Shown: piece by piece, positions 1-6,692 of the stretch
Numbering within the stretch: the first letter of the stretch is position 1
How the letters are laid out: each line of letters begins with the position of its first letter
NCBI GenBank assembly: GCA_002377985.1
Contig: DFQW01000150.1
Location: forward strand, 4,984-15,318
Direction of reading: 5' to 3'
Origin: Halieaceae bacterium UBA3479
GTDB lineage: Bacteria; Pseudomonadota; Gammaproteobacteria; Pseudomonadales; Halieaceae
DNA length: 10,335 bases
Program-made: the position numbers and the translations under genes
Notes under the pieces: model-generated
Told to the model about the DNA's origin: nothing
What the model saw: the letters and a program-made list of their open reading frames with translations, nothing else
The model's database searches: none

Positions 1-510
1 CAGGCCGAATCCTTCGACAGTGCGTCTGGCTCTGAGAGCACCGAGGGTGAGGACATTGCGCAAAGTGAGTACGAGCAAATTCGCAGCCGATTGACCACCG
101 AAATAGCCAATGGTCAGGTCAACGTTGAGCGTATCAACGACGAGGTGAAAATTTCGCTTGCTGATCAGGGCGCTTTTGTCAGCGGCAGTGCCGATTTGCG
201 CAGCAGTTTTTATACCGTGTTATCGAGCGTGGGGCAGGCCCTGGCCGAGAGCCCGGGCCAGGTAACGGTGGCGGGTCATACCGACAACGTCCCCGTGGCG
301 TTCAGTGAGCGCTTTCAGTCGAACTGGGATCTCTCTGCCGCGCGCTCGGCGTCGGTAGCGGACTATTTGGTGGGCGAGGGCTTTATTGCCCCCGGTGCAG
401 TGACGGTTACGGGCTACGCCGATACGGTACCCATTGCATCAAACGATACCGCGGCGGGTCGCGCTCAAAACCGCCGCATCGAAATTACGGTAAAGGGGAA
501 AGCGGGATGA
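1..510 (+). CDS. MotB/PomB-type flagellar stator protein, C-terminal part (5' end outside window)
   Basis: The frame is open from base 1, so this is the last 169 residues of a longer protein; its N-terminal membrane helix and plug lie upstream of the window. The visible part is a linker of about 30 acidic/Ser-rich residues followed by a complete OmpA/MotB peptidoglycan-binding domain. Its motifs are GHTDN (residues 92-96 of the fragment), SNWDLSAAR (107-115), the ND..AGRAQ stretch and NRRIEI (157-162). In the family, MotB/PomB pairs with MotA/PomA to form the ion-driven torque unit anchored to peptidoglycan. The GAFVSGSADL segment before the domain resembles PomB/MotD-type proteins more than enteric MotB, but that is from memory. 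The coupling ion cannot be judged because the ion-binding Asp is not in view. Its stop overlaps the next start (ATGA). A non-flagellar MotAB-like motor is an alternative, although fliS in the same window favours a flagellum. Confidence 0.85.
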   Translation, partial: QAESFDSASGSESTEGEDIAQSEYEQIRSRLTTEIANGQVNVERINDEVKISLADQGAFVSGSADLRSSFYTVLSSVGQALAESPGQVTVAGHTDNVPVAFSERFQSNWDLSAARSASVADYLVGEGFIAPGAVTVTGYADTVPIASNDTAAGRAQNRRIEITVKGKAG

Positions 511-854
511 AGTTCAGGTTTCAATCACGTTTTGTACAAGGCTTGCTCTGCGTGATGGTAAGCCTGGCTGCCACGACGGCGTTCGCCGCTGAGTCCAAAG
601 CGCAAAAGGCGTTTTTAGAACGCGTTAAATCCGTGTCGACGATTGACGATGCCCACATTACCGACGGCGCGCTGGTGATCTGGCCATCACCCGATGTGCA
701 GTCAGGTCTCGATTATGAATCGATGGGCGCGCAGCTGTGCCTGGAGTACAAGGTCTACAAGTATCTCGTGGTCTGGTTCATGGATTCATCAAAATATCGT
801 CGCGATAAAGAGATGGTCATGTTGCAGAGCTATGTGTGTCTGGAGGATGCGTAG
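507..854 (+). CDS. small secreted protein of unknown function, two cysteines
   Basis: This 115-residue protein is not recognised. The start ATG overlaps the stop of the stator gene (ATGA) and is preceded by an AAGGGGA ribosome site at about 493-499. The N-terminus is a clear signal peptide: basic n-region (K2, R4, R8), hydrophobic core at about 10-24, and an A-F-A cleavage site near residue 27. The mature part is about 88 residues, with two cysteines (C78, C111) that could form a periplasmic disulfide, and an aromatic/hydrophobic stretch around 84-92 (VYKYLVVWF). No transmembrane segment is evident beyond the signal. Position directly behind the stator gene suggests an envelope role, possibly tied to the motor, but that is inference from context only. 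Its stop (852-854) overlaps the start of the next gene. Confidence 0.75.
   Translation: MKFRFQSRFVQGLLCVMVSLAATTAFAAESKAQKAFLERVKSVSTIDDAHITDGALVIWPSPDVQSGLDYESMGAQLCLEYKVYKYLVVWFMDSSKYRRDKEMVMLQSYVCLEDA
842..846 (+). promoter_or_regulatory. Shine-Dalgarno site (GGAGG) fixing a GTG start
   Basis: GGAGG lies inside the 3' end of the preceding gene, 7 bases ahead of GTG at 854. It decides the start of the large lipoprotein gene: an in-frame GTG at 836 lies before the site and would not use it. The GTG at 854 also shares a base with the upstream stop TAG, which is typical of translational coupling. Confidence 0.7.
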
Positions 855-2128
855 TGTTAGCGGGCAGCCGCGACCCTAGTGCTGTACTGAGAGGTCTCGT
901 TTGGCGGCGGCATTGGCTGTGGTCACTATGCTTTACGAGCGTGTTGGCCGGTTGTGGCATCGGCTCGGGGAGCAGCGATTCCGGTACGGGCTCCGGTACC
1001 GACGGCAGCACACCAACCAACCAGCTGTTTATCGAGCTCAGCGGTCAGACCAAATACCGGGCGGATGAAGGCGTCTCCCTCAGCTATACCCTCAGCGGCG
1101 ACAGCGCCGAAGGCGCCACGGTCACCTACGATGGACCGGTTGAGTTAACCCACGACGCAACGGCAAAAACGATTACCGGCGAGGCATTGCTACCAGGAAC
1201 CTATGTGGTCAAGGTGAGCGCCTCTTCGGGTACTGCCTCTGCGGAGGACGAAATTTCCCTGTATATCGATGCCAATTTTGGTGGCCGTTACGGCGGCGGC
1301 GGAGAGAGTGAGTTCACCCTCACCATGGGTCGCAGTCAGGTAACCGATACCGATGAGAACAACTATGTGCTGACCCGCTCGGGCACGCTCTTCTGGCACG
1401 CGCAGGCGACCGATGAGACGGAGTTTGTCAATCTGCTGTGCGTCGCAGATGTAGTGGTGAGCGGTGATGAGGCCTCAGGCTCCGGGTTGTGTAAAGAGCT
1501 GGTTGATGGGCAGCTGCAGGTCAGGACGGTCACCAATTTGTTGGTCACCTACAAAGAAACCGGGGCTCTGGGTCTGACTTATTCATACGAGGAGACGGGG
1601 GATTCTTTCGACATTGACTTTGCGGTTGCCGGTGAGGCCTACATCTCCCCTGATCTGGATCTGTCGGGCGTGTACCGATCCTCACTGATAGAGAACCTCG
1701 ACTACCTCAGCGTGGCGCAAAACGCCATCACGGGGGACAGCTACAATCTTGAAGTGCCGCGTTGCGGTGTAACAGCAACGCTGTCGCCCTACGATACCGA
1801 CTTCATTACGGCCACTGAGGGCGATGGCTCCATTATCCCGGCAGAGAGCATCGCGATCGATAATTGTGACCTGTCTGATCAGGACGGTTACGCGGTCTCG
1901 GTGGGTGAGGCAACAGGGTCGGGCCAAACGGGATTGCTGCTGATACTGCAGAGTGGCATCAGTGACAGTGTCATCCGCTTCGACCTTTACGCCCGCCGCG
2001 GTAGCGAATATGCCGACCCCCTCAGCAAGCTCCGCTACGTTCGTGTGTGTTATGAGGGTTTGCCTACATCGCAGGCTGAGATCTATGATGTCACCGAGGC
2101 AGATTGTGAGGCACTGTCTGGGGGATAA
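854..2128 (+). CDS. predicted lipoprotein with beta-rich ectodomain, unknown function
   Basis: This is a 424-residue protein from the GTG start at 854, chosen because of the GGAGG site just upstream and the stop/start overlap. Residues 13-33 are a lipoprotein signal (RR, then a hydrophobic core) ending in an L-A-G-C lipobox with Cys34 as the lipidation site. A flexible Gly/Ser/Thr linker follows (about 35-55), then a strand-rich region with the look of an Ig/PKD-like sandwich (about 57-145), a Gly-rich turn, and a longer beta-rich C-terminal part. There are six cysteines after the lipidated one (in LLCVA, GLCKE, PRCGV, DNCDL, VRVCYE and ADCEA), an even number compatible with disulfides in the periplasm or at the surface. 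The residue after Cys is Gly, not Asp, so outer-membrane sorting is expected. I do not recognise the family. It sits third in the stator-led operon. Confidence 0.8.
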   Translation: MLAGSRDPSAVLRGLVWRRHWLWSLCFTSVLAGCGIGSGSSDSGTGSGTDGSTPTNQLFIELSGQTKYRADEGVSLSYTLSGDSAEGATVTYDGPVELTHDATAKTITGEALLPGTYVVKVSASSGTASAEDEISLYIDANFGGRYGGGGESEFTLTMGRSQVTDTDENNYVLTRSGTLFWHAQATDETEFVNLLCVADVVVSGDEASGSGLCKELVDGQLQVRTVTNLLVTYKETGALGLTYSYEETGDSFDIDFAVAGEAYISPDLDLSGVYRSSLIENLDYLSVAQNAITGDSYNLEVPRCGVTATLSPYDTDFITATEGDGSIIPAESIAIDNCDLSDQDGYAVSVGEATGSGQTGLLLILQSGISDSVIRFDLYARRGSEYADPLSKLRYVRVCYEGLPTSQAEIYDVTEADCEALSGG

Positions 2129-2136
2129 GGCGCGCT

Positions 2137-3999
2137 ATGAAGCTCTTCGGTTTGTTTGGTAAGTCATCAAATGACGACAAAGACAGCACAACTGAGGAGT
2201 CGGCGACACCAAGCGCTGCTGAAGCGCAAACCGCACCCCCAGAGCAACCACCCGCGCAATCTCAGCAAGCAGTGGACAGGGGGGCCACCATGAGTGACGT
2301 GATCAAGGCTGTGACCGATCAGTTTGCGCTGATCAATGCCGATAGCGACGCGGATTTACGGGCGGTCGGCGCGGCTTTGTGCCAAATTCCCGAGGGTATG
2401 GCGCCGTTATCGGAAGGCTTTGTTTCCTTTCGTCACGAGGTGCTCCACGCGATTCTCATAACCGGTGATGAAGCGGCCATGGCAGATCGCGCGGTGGTCT
2501 TGAACAAGTGCCTCGCGTCTATTGAGGACGCGCCAGATCACGCCGAGCAGAGCATTGCCCTGCGCATTATTGCTGAGGAGCTGCGCGACGATATGCTCTC
2601 GGTCAACCGCGACCCCTCCGAGCAAGAGAGTGCCGCCGCTGCGCTGGCTGCTGAAGACGGGGCGCCCCAGTGGAATGCGCCCGGTACGCCACAGGAGACT
2701 GCCCCCGCCGAGCCCGATCCGGTTGAGGCGTCGTTTGTGGCGGCGACTTCGGATGAGCGACCAGCCGACACGTTCCAAGCGGACGCGCCGCAGGAAAATA
2801 CTGATGTTGCGGCAGCGGACACGCCGGCGCTTGAGGTCATAGGGGGTGCGCGCGCCGCTGAGGAATCGGTCGAGTCTATGGCCGACGCGAACGTGTCTGA
2901 GGCAGAAGCGTCTGACGAGGGCGATGCAGTACCGGAAGCGTCCCTTAGTGACGAGGCCGTAGAGGAAGAATCCCCCGTACCGCCCATCACGCCAAAGCGC
3001 TTGGTTGGCAGCGTCGCCCATGCGGACCACCTCATTGCATCCGCTACTGCGGCTCGTCAGGGCGTACAAGACGAGCGCGAGAGCAATCCCGCCGAGCACT
3101 TCAGCGGGTATGGCGAGGATATGGGTGAGTTTATCGGCGCCCTGGGTAATGTGACGGCGAGCTGCCTTCAGGCACTGGAAACCTGCTTTGGGCGCGAGTT
3201 GGAAACGCTCAGTCATTACCGCGATGTGTGCGCAGAGCTTGAGTTGGGCGCCACCCGACTGGCCGACTCCCGACGCTGCATTACCTTTATTGATGCCGGG
3301 CTTCGGGGTGCACCCTGCGACGATGATTTATCAGGGACTGAGAACCAATGGTTGGCCTCGCTGACCACCCAGTTGGCAAATGTCACCAAGGAACAAAGTG
3401 CCATTGCGCTCGAGAAGGGAGAGCAAATCAAAGGGCAGATTGCGGAGATACAGCTAGAGGCGGATCAGGCCAGTGAGCTGATTAAAAAGTTGGGCGCCGA
3501 GACGCTTGAGCCCCCGGCAACGGTGCTGCAATCACTCACCAGCAAGGACCTCGGATCGGAAGATGCCGACGCAGAGGTCGATTATGAAGACTCCATTGAC
3601 CAGTACATCGAGTGGATGAAAAAACAGCGCGAAGCGATCAGGGACCAGCGCCGTCGCATCGAAGAGTTGGATCAAAAAATGGCGGATGCCGAGAGAGCCG
3701 CCGATCGGCAGTACTCAGGGCGGCTAGAGCCGATCCAGCGGCGGAAGGAAGAGCTCACCCGTAATTTGGAGGATGCACTGCTGAGTGCCAGCAAGGACGC
3801 CGAAGAAACCGAGAGCCGCCTGAATGCGCTGACGCAGGATGCCTCGACGCTGATTACCGAATATGAGGTGGCGGTAGACAAGCGCGCAGCGTTTGCGGCA
3901 AACGTTGAGGACGCGATGGCGAGCGCCATGATTCGATTGGGCAAAGTGCTCGATGAGGCCAACATGGTTTCCTTGTCAGACGGCAATGCGTCACCGTGA
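2137..3999 (+). CDS. large acidic coiled-coil cytoplasmic protein, unknown function
   Basis: This 620-residue protein has no signal peptide or transmembrane helix and is not recognised. Layout: a short hydrophobic/basic N-terminal tip (KLFGLFGK, residues 2-9) that could be an amphipathic membrane tether; an acidic, Pro/Ala/Gln-rich disordered stretch (about 11-48); a compact helical domain (about 52-155); a long low-complexity acidic Ala/Glu/Pro/Asp stretch (about 160-285); a second helical region with several cysteines (about 288-400); and a charged coiled coil (about 410-600). The ATG lies 8 bases after the previous stop, with AAGG overlapping that stop as the ribosome site. The layout (possible tether, flexible spacer, coiled coil) suggests a scaffold or polar organiser, but this is inference. 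The antisense frames open across the acidic middle are composition effects. Its stop overlaps a possible GTG start of the next gene. Confidence 0.8.
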   Translation: MKLFGLFGKSSNDDKDSTTEESATPSAAEAQTAPPEQPPAQSQQAVDRGATMSDVIKAVTDQFALINADSDADLRAVGAALCQIPEGMAPLSEGFVSFRHEVLHAILITGDEAAMADRAVVLNKCLASIEDAPDHAEQSIALRIIAEELRDDMLSVNRDPSEQESAAAALAAEDGAPQWNAPGTPQETAPAEPDPVEASFVAATSDERPADTFQADAPQENTDVAAADTPALEVIGGARAAEESVESMADANVSEAEASDEGDAVPEASLSDEAVEEESPVPPITPKRLVGSVAHADHLIASATAARQGVQDERESNPAEHFSGYGEDMGEFIGALGNVTASCLQALETCFGRELETLSHYRDVCAELELGATRLADSRRCITFIDAGLRGAPCDDDLSGTENQWLASLTTQLANVTKEQSAIALEKGEQIKGQIAEIQLEADQASELIKKLGAETLEPPATVLQSLTSKDLGSEDADAEVDYEDSIDQYIEWMKKQREAIRDQRRRIEELDQKMADAERAADRQYSGRLEPIQRRKEELTRNLEDALLSASKDAEETESRLNALTQDASTLITEYEVAVDKRAAFAANVEDAMASAMIRLGKVLDEANMVSLSDGNASP

Positions 4000-4010
4000 C
4001 CCTCGGCGGT

Positions 4011-4017
4011 GAGAAGG
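4011..4017 (+). promoter_or_regulatory. probable ribosome binding site (GAGAAGG) for the small lipoprotein
   Basis: This is the only purine-rich site near the start of the small lipoprotein gene. It lies 5 bases before an in-frame GTG (4023) and 11 bases before ATG (4029). The GTG at 3996, which overlaps the upstream stop, has no comparable site ahead of it. The evidence favours a start at 4023 or 4029 but does not separate the two. Confidence 0.4.
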
Positions 4018-4028
4018 TGTGGGTGGCG

Positions 4029-4187
4029 ATGAATACCACTTTGCTACTTGTTCTGGGGGCTTGCTCGCAGGACGAGCCTACTGAGGCGGAGCGTCAGCAA
4101 TGCTTTGATCGCTACATCCGTGAACATCAGGCGGAATATCCGGTGGAAACCCTGAAAAAGGCGGCGGCACTCAAATGTTACTCTTGA
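4029..4187 (+). CDS. very small lipoprotein, unknown function
   Basis: From ATG 4029 this is 52 residues: a short hydrophobic signal (MNTTLLLVLGAC) ending in an L-G-A-C lipobox, then a mature peptide of about 41 residues that is charged and probably helical. The mature peptide has the lipidated Cys plus two more (in QQCFD and LKCYS). Starts at GTG 4023 or GTG 3996 are also possible. The longest form adds 11 residues including a lysine, which would give a more normal basic n-region, but it lacks a ribosome site. Its last 13 bases overlap the start of the ClC gene, so the two are probably translationally coupled. The family is not recognised. Small lipoproteins of this size are often accessory subunits or envelope spacers; nothing here shows which. 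Confidence 0.6.
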   Translation: MNTTLLLVLGACSQDEPTEAERQQCFDRYIREHQAEYPVETLKKAAALKCYS

Positions 4188-5869
4188 ATACCTCACCCAA
4201 AGAATTGGGACTGGAGCTGCTACGGGTTCTTTTTGTTGGTGTGGTAATTGGCATCCTTGGTGGCCTCGCCGCTAACCTTTTTGTACTGGGTGTGGGTGCA
4301 ATCGACGGTGTCATCAGGCAGCAGATGGCGGGTCAAAGTGCGCTGAGCTCAGGCTTGATTCGCTGGGCCGCGCTCATTGTGGGTGCCTTCTGTATTTATG
4401 GTCTCAAGCAGGCCTTTAAAATGGACCGCTGGCACGGGCCTGCAGATGCCATATTGGGCGCGCATCGCCCCGATGCCGCTTTTCCCGCTCGACAGGGTTT
4501 TATCTCGACTACGGCAGCTTTTATATCTGCCAGCGCAGGTGCTTCGGTAGGGCAGTACGGACCCGTGCTGCACTTTGGCGCGTCGGTGGGTGCGCAAGTG
4601 CGCGCTTTGTTTCCCACTCGGCTCACCCCTGATATTTACGTCGCCTGTGGGGTTGCGGCGGCTATTTCGGCAGGCTTTGGTGCCCCGATTGCAGCGGTGG
4701 TGCTGGTATCGGAAGCCATTCTGAGACACTTCGCCATACGCGCGGTGGCACCCATTACCGTCTCGGCCATCGTGGCAACAGCCGTCACACCCCTGTTCTT
4801 TGACCGCGTATCGCCCTATTCAGTCACGGCCAGCCCAACAGACTGGGGGCTCCTCCCTGTCGTACTCGGCCTCGGTGCCTGCGCCGCGATCCTGGCAATT
4901 GTCTTTATGCGATCGTTGCTGAGAACCGCGGCCTGGGCCAAGGCACGCAATAATGACCTCGCCATGGTGCTGCTCGCTGCCACCCTGATGGCCATCATCG
5001 GCATGCTGGTGCCCGAGGCGGTTGGCTTGGGCACGCAGTCGGTCAATGACCTGCTCGCCGGCGAAAAAATGGTGGGCGAGGCGGTACTTATGTTGCTGGC
5101 CAAGCTCGTGGCCACGGTTGTCTGTATTGGCTTGGGTCTCGTTGGGGGCGTCTTCTCGCCGGCCTTGTTTTTGGGTGCGTCCCTGGGTTACTTGGCGGGC
5201 TTTATTGCGGTGGGCCTCGGTTACGACCCCTCGGCTGTCGTGATGCTCACCGTTGTGGGCATGGCCGCAGTGGCCAGTTCGGTCATTGGTGCGCCCATTG
5301 GCGTGGTGCTGATTGTGTTTGAGTTCACGCGCAGCTACGAGTTTGCGGTGGCGGCGATCCTCGCGGTATCGATGTCGTCCTTTATATCAACACGCTTGTT
5401 CTGTTACTCCTTTTTTGACCGACAACTGATCATGCGGGGCTTTGACCTGCGTCAGGGAAGAGAGTTTTTGTCACTCAAGGATATCTCGGTGTCAGACCTC
5501 GAAGTCGAATCCGTTACGCCGGTCCGCGAAGCGGCTACCGGTGAAGAGATGGTGGCCCACCTGCGGGCGTCAAACCGAACAGAAGCCTACGTGGTGGATG
5601 CCGAAGGCAAGCTCAGAGGCGTGGTGCCGATCTTGACCGCCCTTGCCGAGAGCAATAGCCCTGCATCGTCTTTGATTAGCGACGATTATTTGGTGCTCAA
5701 GCTCAGCGATGATCTACAGCAGGCCCTGAGCGTCGCGCGGCAATTTGTGGGTGAGGCCATACCGGTGGTCGACGATGCCGGCGCCCTGGTCGGTTGTCTC
5801 AGTGAGGGCGCTATTTTGGGCGGCACGCTGGATCGCCAGGAAGAGGTGAAGGGTCGTGAGCGTAACTAA
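4175..5869 (+). CDS. ClC-family chloride channel/transporter with C-terminal CBS domains
   Basis: This 564-residue inner-membrane protein has about ten hydrophobic segments between residues 15 and 410, followed by a cytoplasmic tail (about 435-555) that reads as a CBS-domain pair, the usual nucleotide-sensing regulatory module. Recognisable ClC elements are GQYGP (126-130, the GREGP position), the FGAPIA block (168-173) with E180, GVFSP (325-329, the GxFxP motif), the second-repeat GAPIG (372-376), and a tyrosine near 411 that may be the anion-coordinating Tyr. By eye, the external gating glutamate is Tyr128, the internal proton glutamate is Ala181, and the GSGIP serine motif is replaced by HGPAD (87-91). 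These changes argue for a passive anion channel rather than a Cl-/H+ exchanger. ATG 4175 overlaps the previous gene by 13 bases; TTG 4184 is a less likely start. The end overlaps the Sel1-repeat gene by 14 bases. Confidence 0.92.
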   Translation: MLLLNTSPKELGLELLRVLFVGVVIGILGGLAANLFVLGVGAIDGVIRQQMAGQSALSSGLIRWAALIVGAFCIYGLKQAFKMDRWHGPADAILGAHRPDAAFPARQGFISTTAAFISASAGASVGQYGPVLHFGASVGAQVRALFPTRLTPDIYVACGVAAAISAGFGAPIAAVVLVSEAILRHFAIRAVAPITVSAIVATAVTPLFFDRVSPYSVTASPTDWGLLPVVLGLGACAAILAIVFMRSLLRTAAWAKARNNDLAMVLLAATLMAIIGMLVPEAVGLGTQSVNDLLAGEKMVGEAVLMLLAKLVATVVCIGLGLVGGVFSPALFLGASLGYLAGFIAVGLGYDPSAVVMLTVVGMAAVASSVIGAPIGVVLIVFEFTRSYEFAVAAILAVSMSSFISTRLFCYSFFDRQLIMRGFDLRQGREFLSLKDISVSDLEVESVTPVREAATGEEMVAHLRASNRTEAYVVDAEGKLRGVVPILTALAESNSPASSLISDDYLVLKLSDDLQQALSVARQFVGEAIPVVDDAGALVGCLSEGAILGGTLDRQEEVKGRERN

Positions 5870-6593
5870 GCAGAGCCTGTTGCTCTGCGCCGCCTTGGCC
5901 TTGCCACTATCCGGCGTTGCCGATGACCGGGAAGATCAACTGCGCGCCGGCCTGGCCGCCATGGATCGTCAACACTATGCAACGGCAATGCGCGCCTGGT
6001 ACGACCTCGCAACGGCCGGCGACCCGCAAGCGCAGCACAATATTGGTTACCTCTATGAGGAAGGTCTGGGGGTGACGCAACAGTACGACGTTGCCATGGA
6101 CTGGTATCGGCGCGCCGCCGAGGGTGGACTCGCCGAGGCGAATCACAATCTGGGCATGATGTATGTCGAGGGCCGCGGCGCTGCCAAGAGCTGGGCCCAG
6201 GGACTCATTCATTTTCGCAAGGCGGCAGCTCAGGGCCTGATCGAGAGCCGGTACATGATTGCACTGAGCTATTTCGAAGGAGAAGGGCAGATTCGCAACC
6301 GGCGGCTGGCCTACGAAGGCTTTAGAGAGACGGCGATAGAGGGCTATGCCGATAGCCAGTACATGCTGTCTTTTATGTTGCTGGATGGGACCGACGTCAA
6401 ACGCCGTTCTGGTCAGGCGTATGTGTGGGCATCGTTGGCCTTGATACAGGGACAACAGCAGTCACAGGAAATTCGCGATGTCGCGGCTATGCGGATCGAT
6501 GAGCTCGAAACCAGTGACGCCCTCTTTGTCCTTTCTCAATGCGAAGCATCGGGTGTGAAAGGTTGCCTCCCGGGGTTGGATGCATTGCCTTAG
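5856..6593 (+). CDS. secreted Sel1-repeat (SLR/TPR-like) protein
   Basis: This 245-residue protein has an N-terminal signal peptide (hydrophobic core about 7-20, cleavage after G-V-A at 22), so it is expected in the periplasm. It carries consecutive Sel1-like helical repeats with a 36-residue pitch, starting near residues 56, 92, 128 and 164. The first full ones are the clearest (AQHNIGYLYEEGLGV, ANHNLGMMYVEGRGA, SRYMIALSYFEGEG), and a half repeat precedes them at about 40-55. The C-terminal tail has two cysteines (C229, C237). Sel1 repeats are protein-binding scaffolds; the partner is not evident. The GTG start lies inside the end of the ClC gene and is preceded by GAGG/AAGGG (5843-5853). 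It is the last gene before the operon terminator. Placement after the ClC gene suggests coupled expression, not a proven shared function. Confidence 0.88.
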   Translation: MSVTKQSLLLCAALALPLSGVADDREDQLRAGLAAMDRQHYATAMRAWYDLATAGDPQAQHNIGYLYEEGLGVTQQYDVAMDWYRRAAEGGLAEANHNLGMMYVEGRGAAKSWAQGLIHFRKAAAQGLIESRYMIALSYFEGEGQIRNRRLAYEGFRETAIEGYADSQYMLSFMLLDGTDVKRRSGQAYVWASLALIQGQQQSQEIRDVAAMRIDELETSDALFVLSQCEASGVKGCLPGLDALP

Positions 6594-6605
6594 GGCGCGC
6601 CACGT

Positions 6606-6640
6606 AAAAAAAATGCGCCGGTGCGGCGCATTTTTTATTT
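6606..6640. terminator. bidirectional Rho-independent terminator
   Basis: A run of eight A (6606-6613) leads into a GC-rich stem, TGCGCCG (6614-6620) and CGGCGCA (6624-6630), closed by a 3-base loop GTG, followed by TTTTTT (6631-6636) and ATTT. The A and T runs pair with each other and give a U-tract on either strand. It lies 13 bases after the stop of the Sel1-repeat gene and between it and the convergent fliS, so it can stop transcription from both sides. Confidence 0.93.
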
Positions 6641-6692
6641 CTGAGTAAGGGGGTCTTTGCTTTTGAGCAAACGCTCTCAGCGCCCAGCGTCT

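Noticed and set aside
836..853. Upstream GTG start for the large lipoprotein
   Set aside because: It precedes the GGAGG site at 842-846 and would add six residues ahead of the signal peptide; GTG 854 has proper spacing and overlaps the previous stop.
2407..3216. Long open antisense frames (269 and 165 codons) across the coiled-coil protein gene
   Set aside because: They lie opposite an acidic Ala/Glu/Asp-rich stretch whose reverse complement rarely makes stops; the products are Arg- or Ser-rich low-complexity with no family features.
1..4187. Zorya-like anti-phage system (MotA/MotB-type motor plus effectors)
   Set aside because: The genes after the MotB-like protein are secreted, lipidated or coiled-coil; no helicase or nuclease motif is seen, and fliS nearby supports a flagellar setting.
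6656..6671. Small inverted repeat TTTGCT-TTTG-AGCAAA between the terminator and fliS
   Set aside because: The stem is AT-rich, has no following T-tract and lies beside a much stronger terminator; probably chance.
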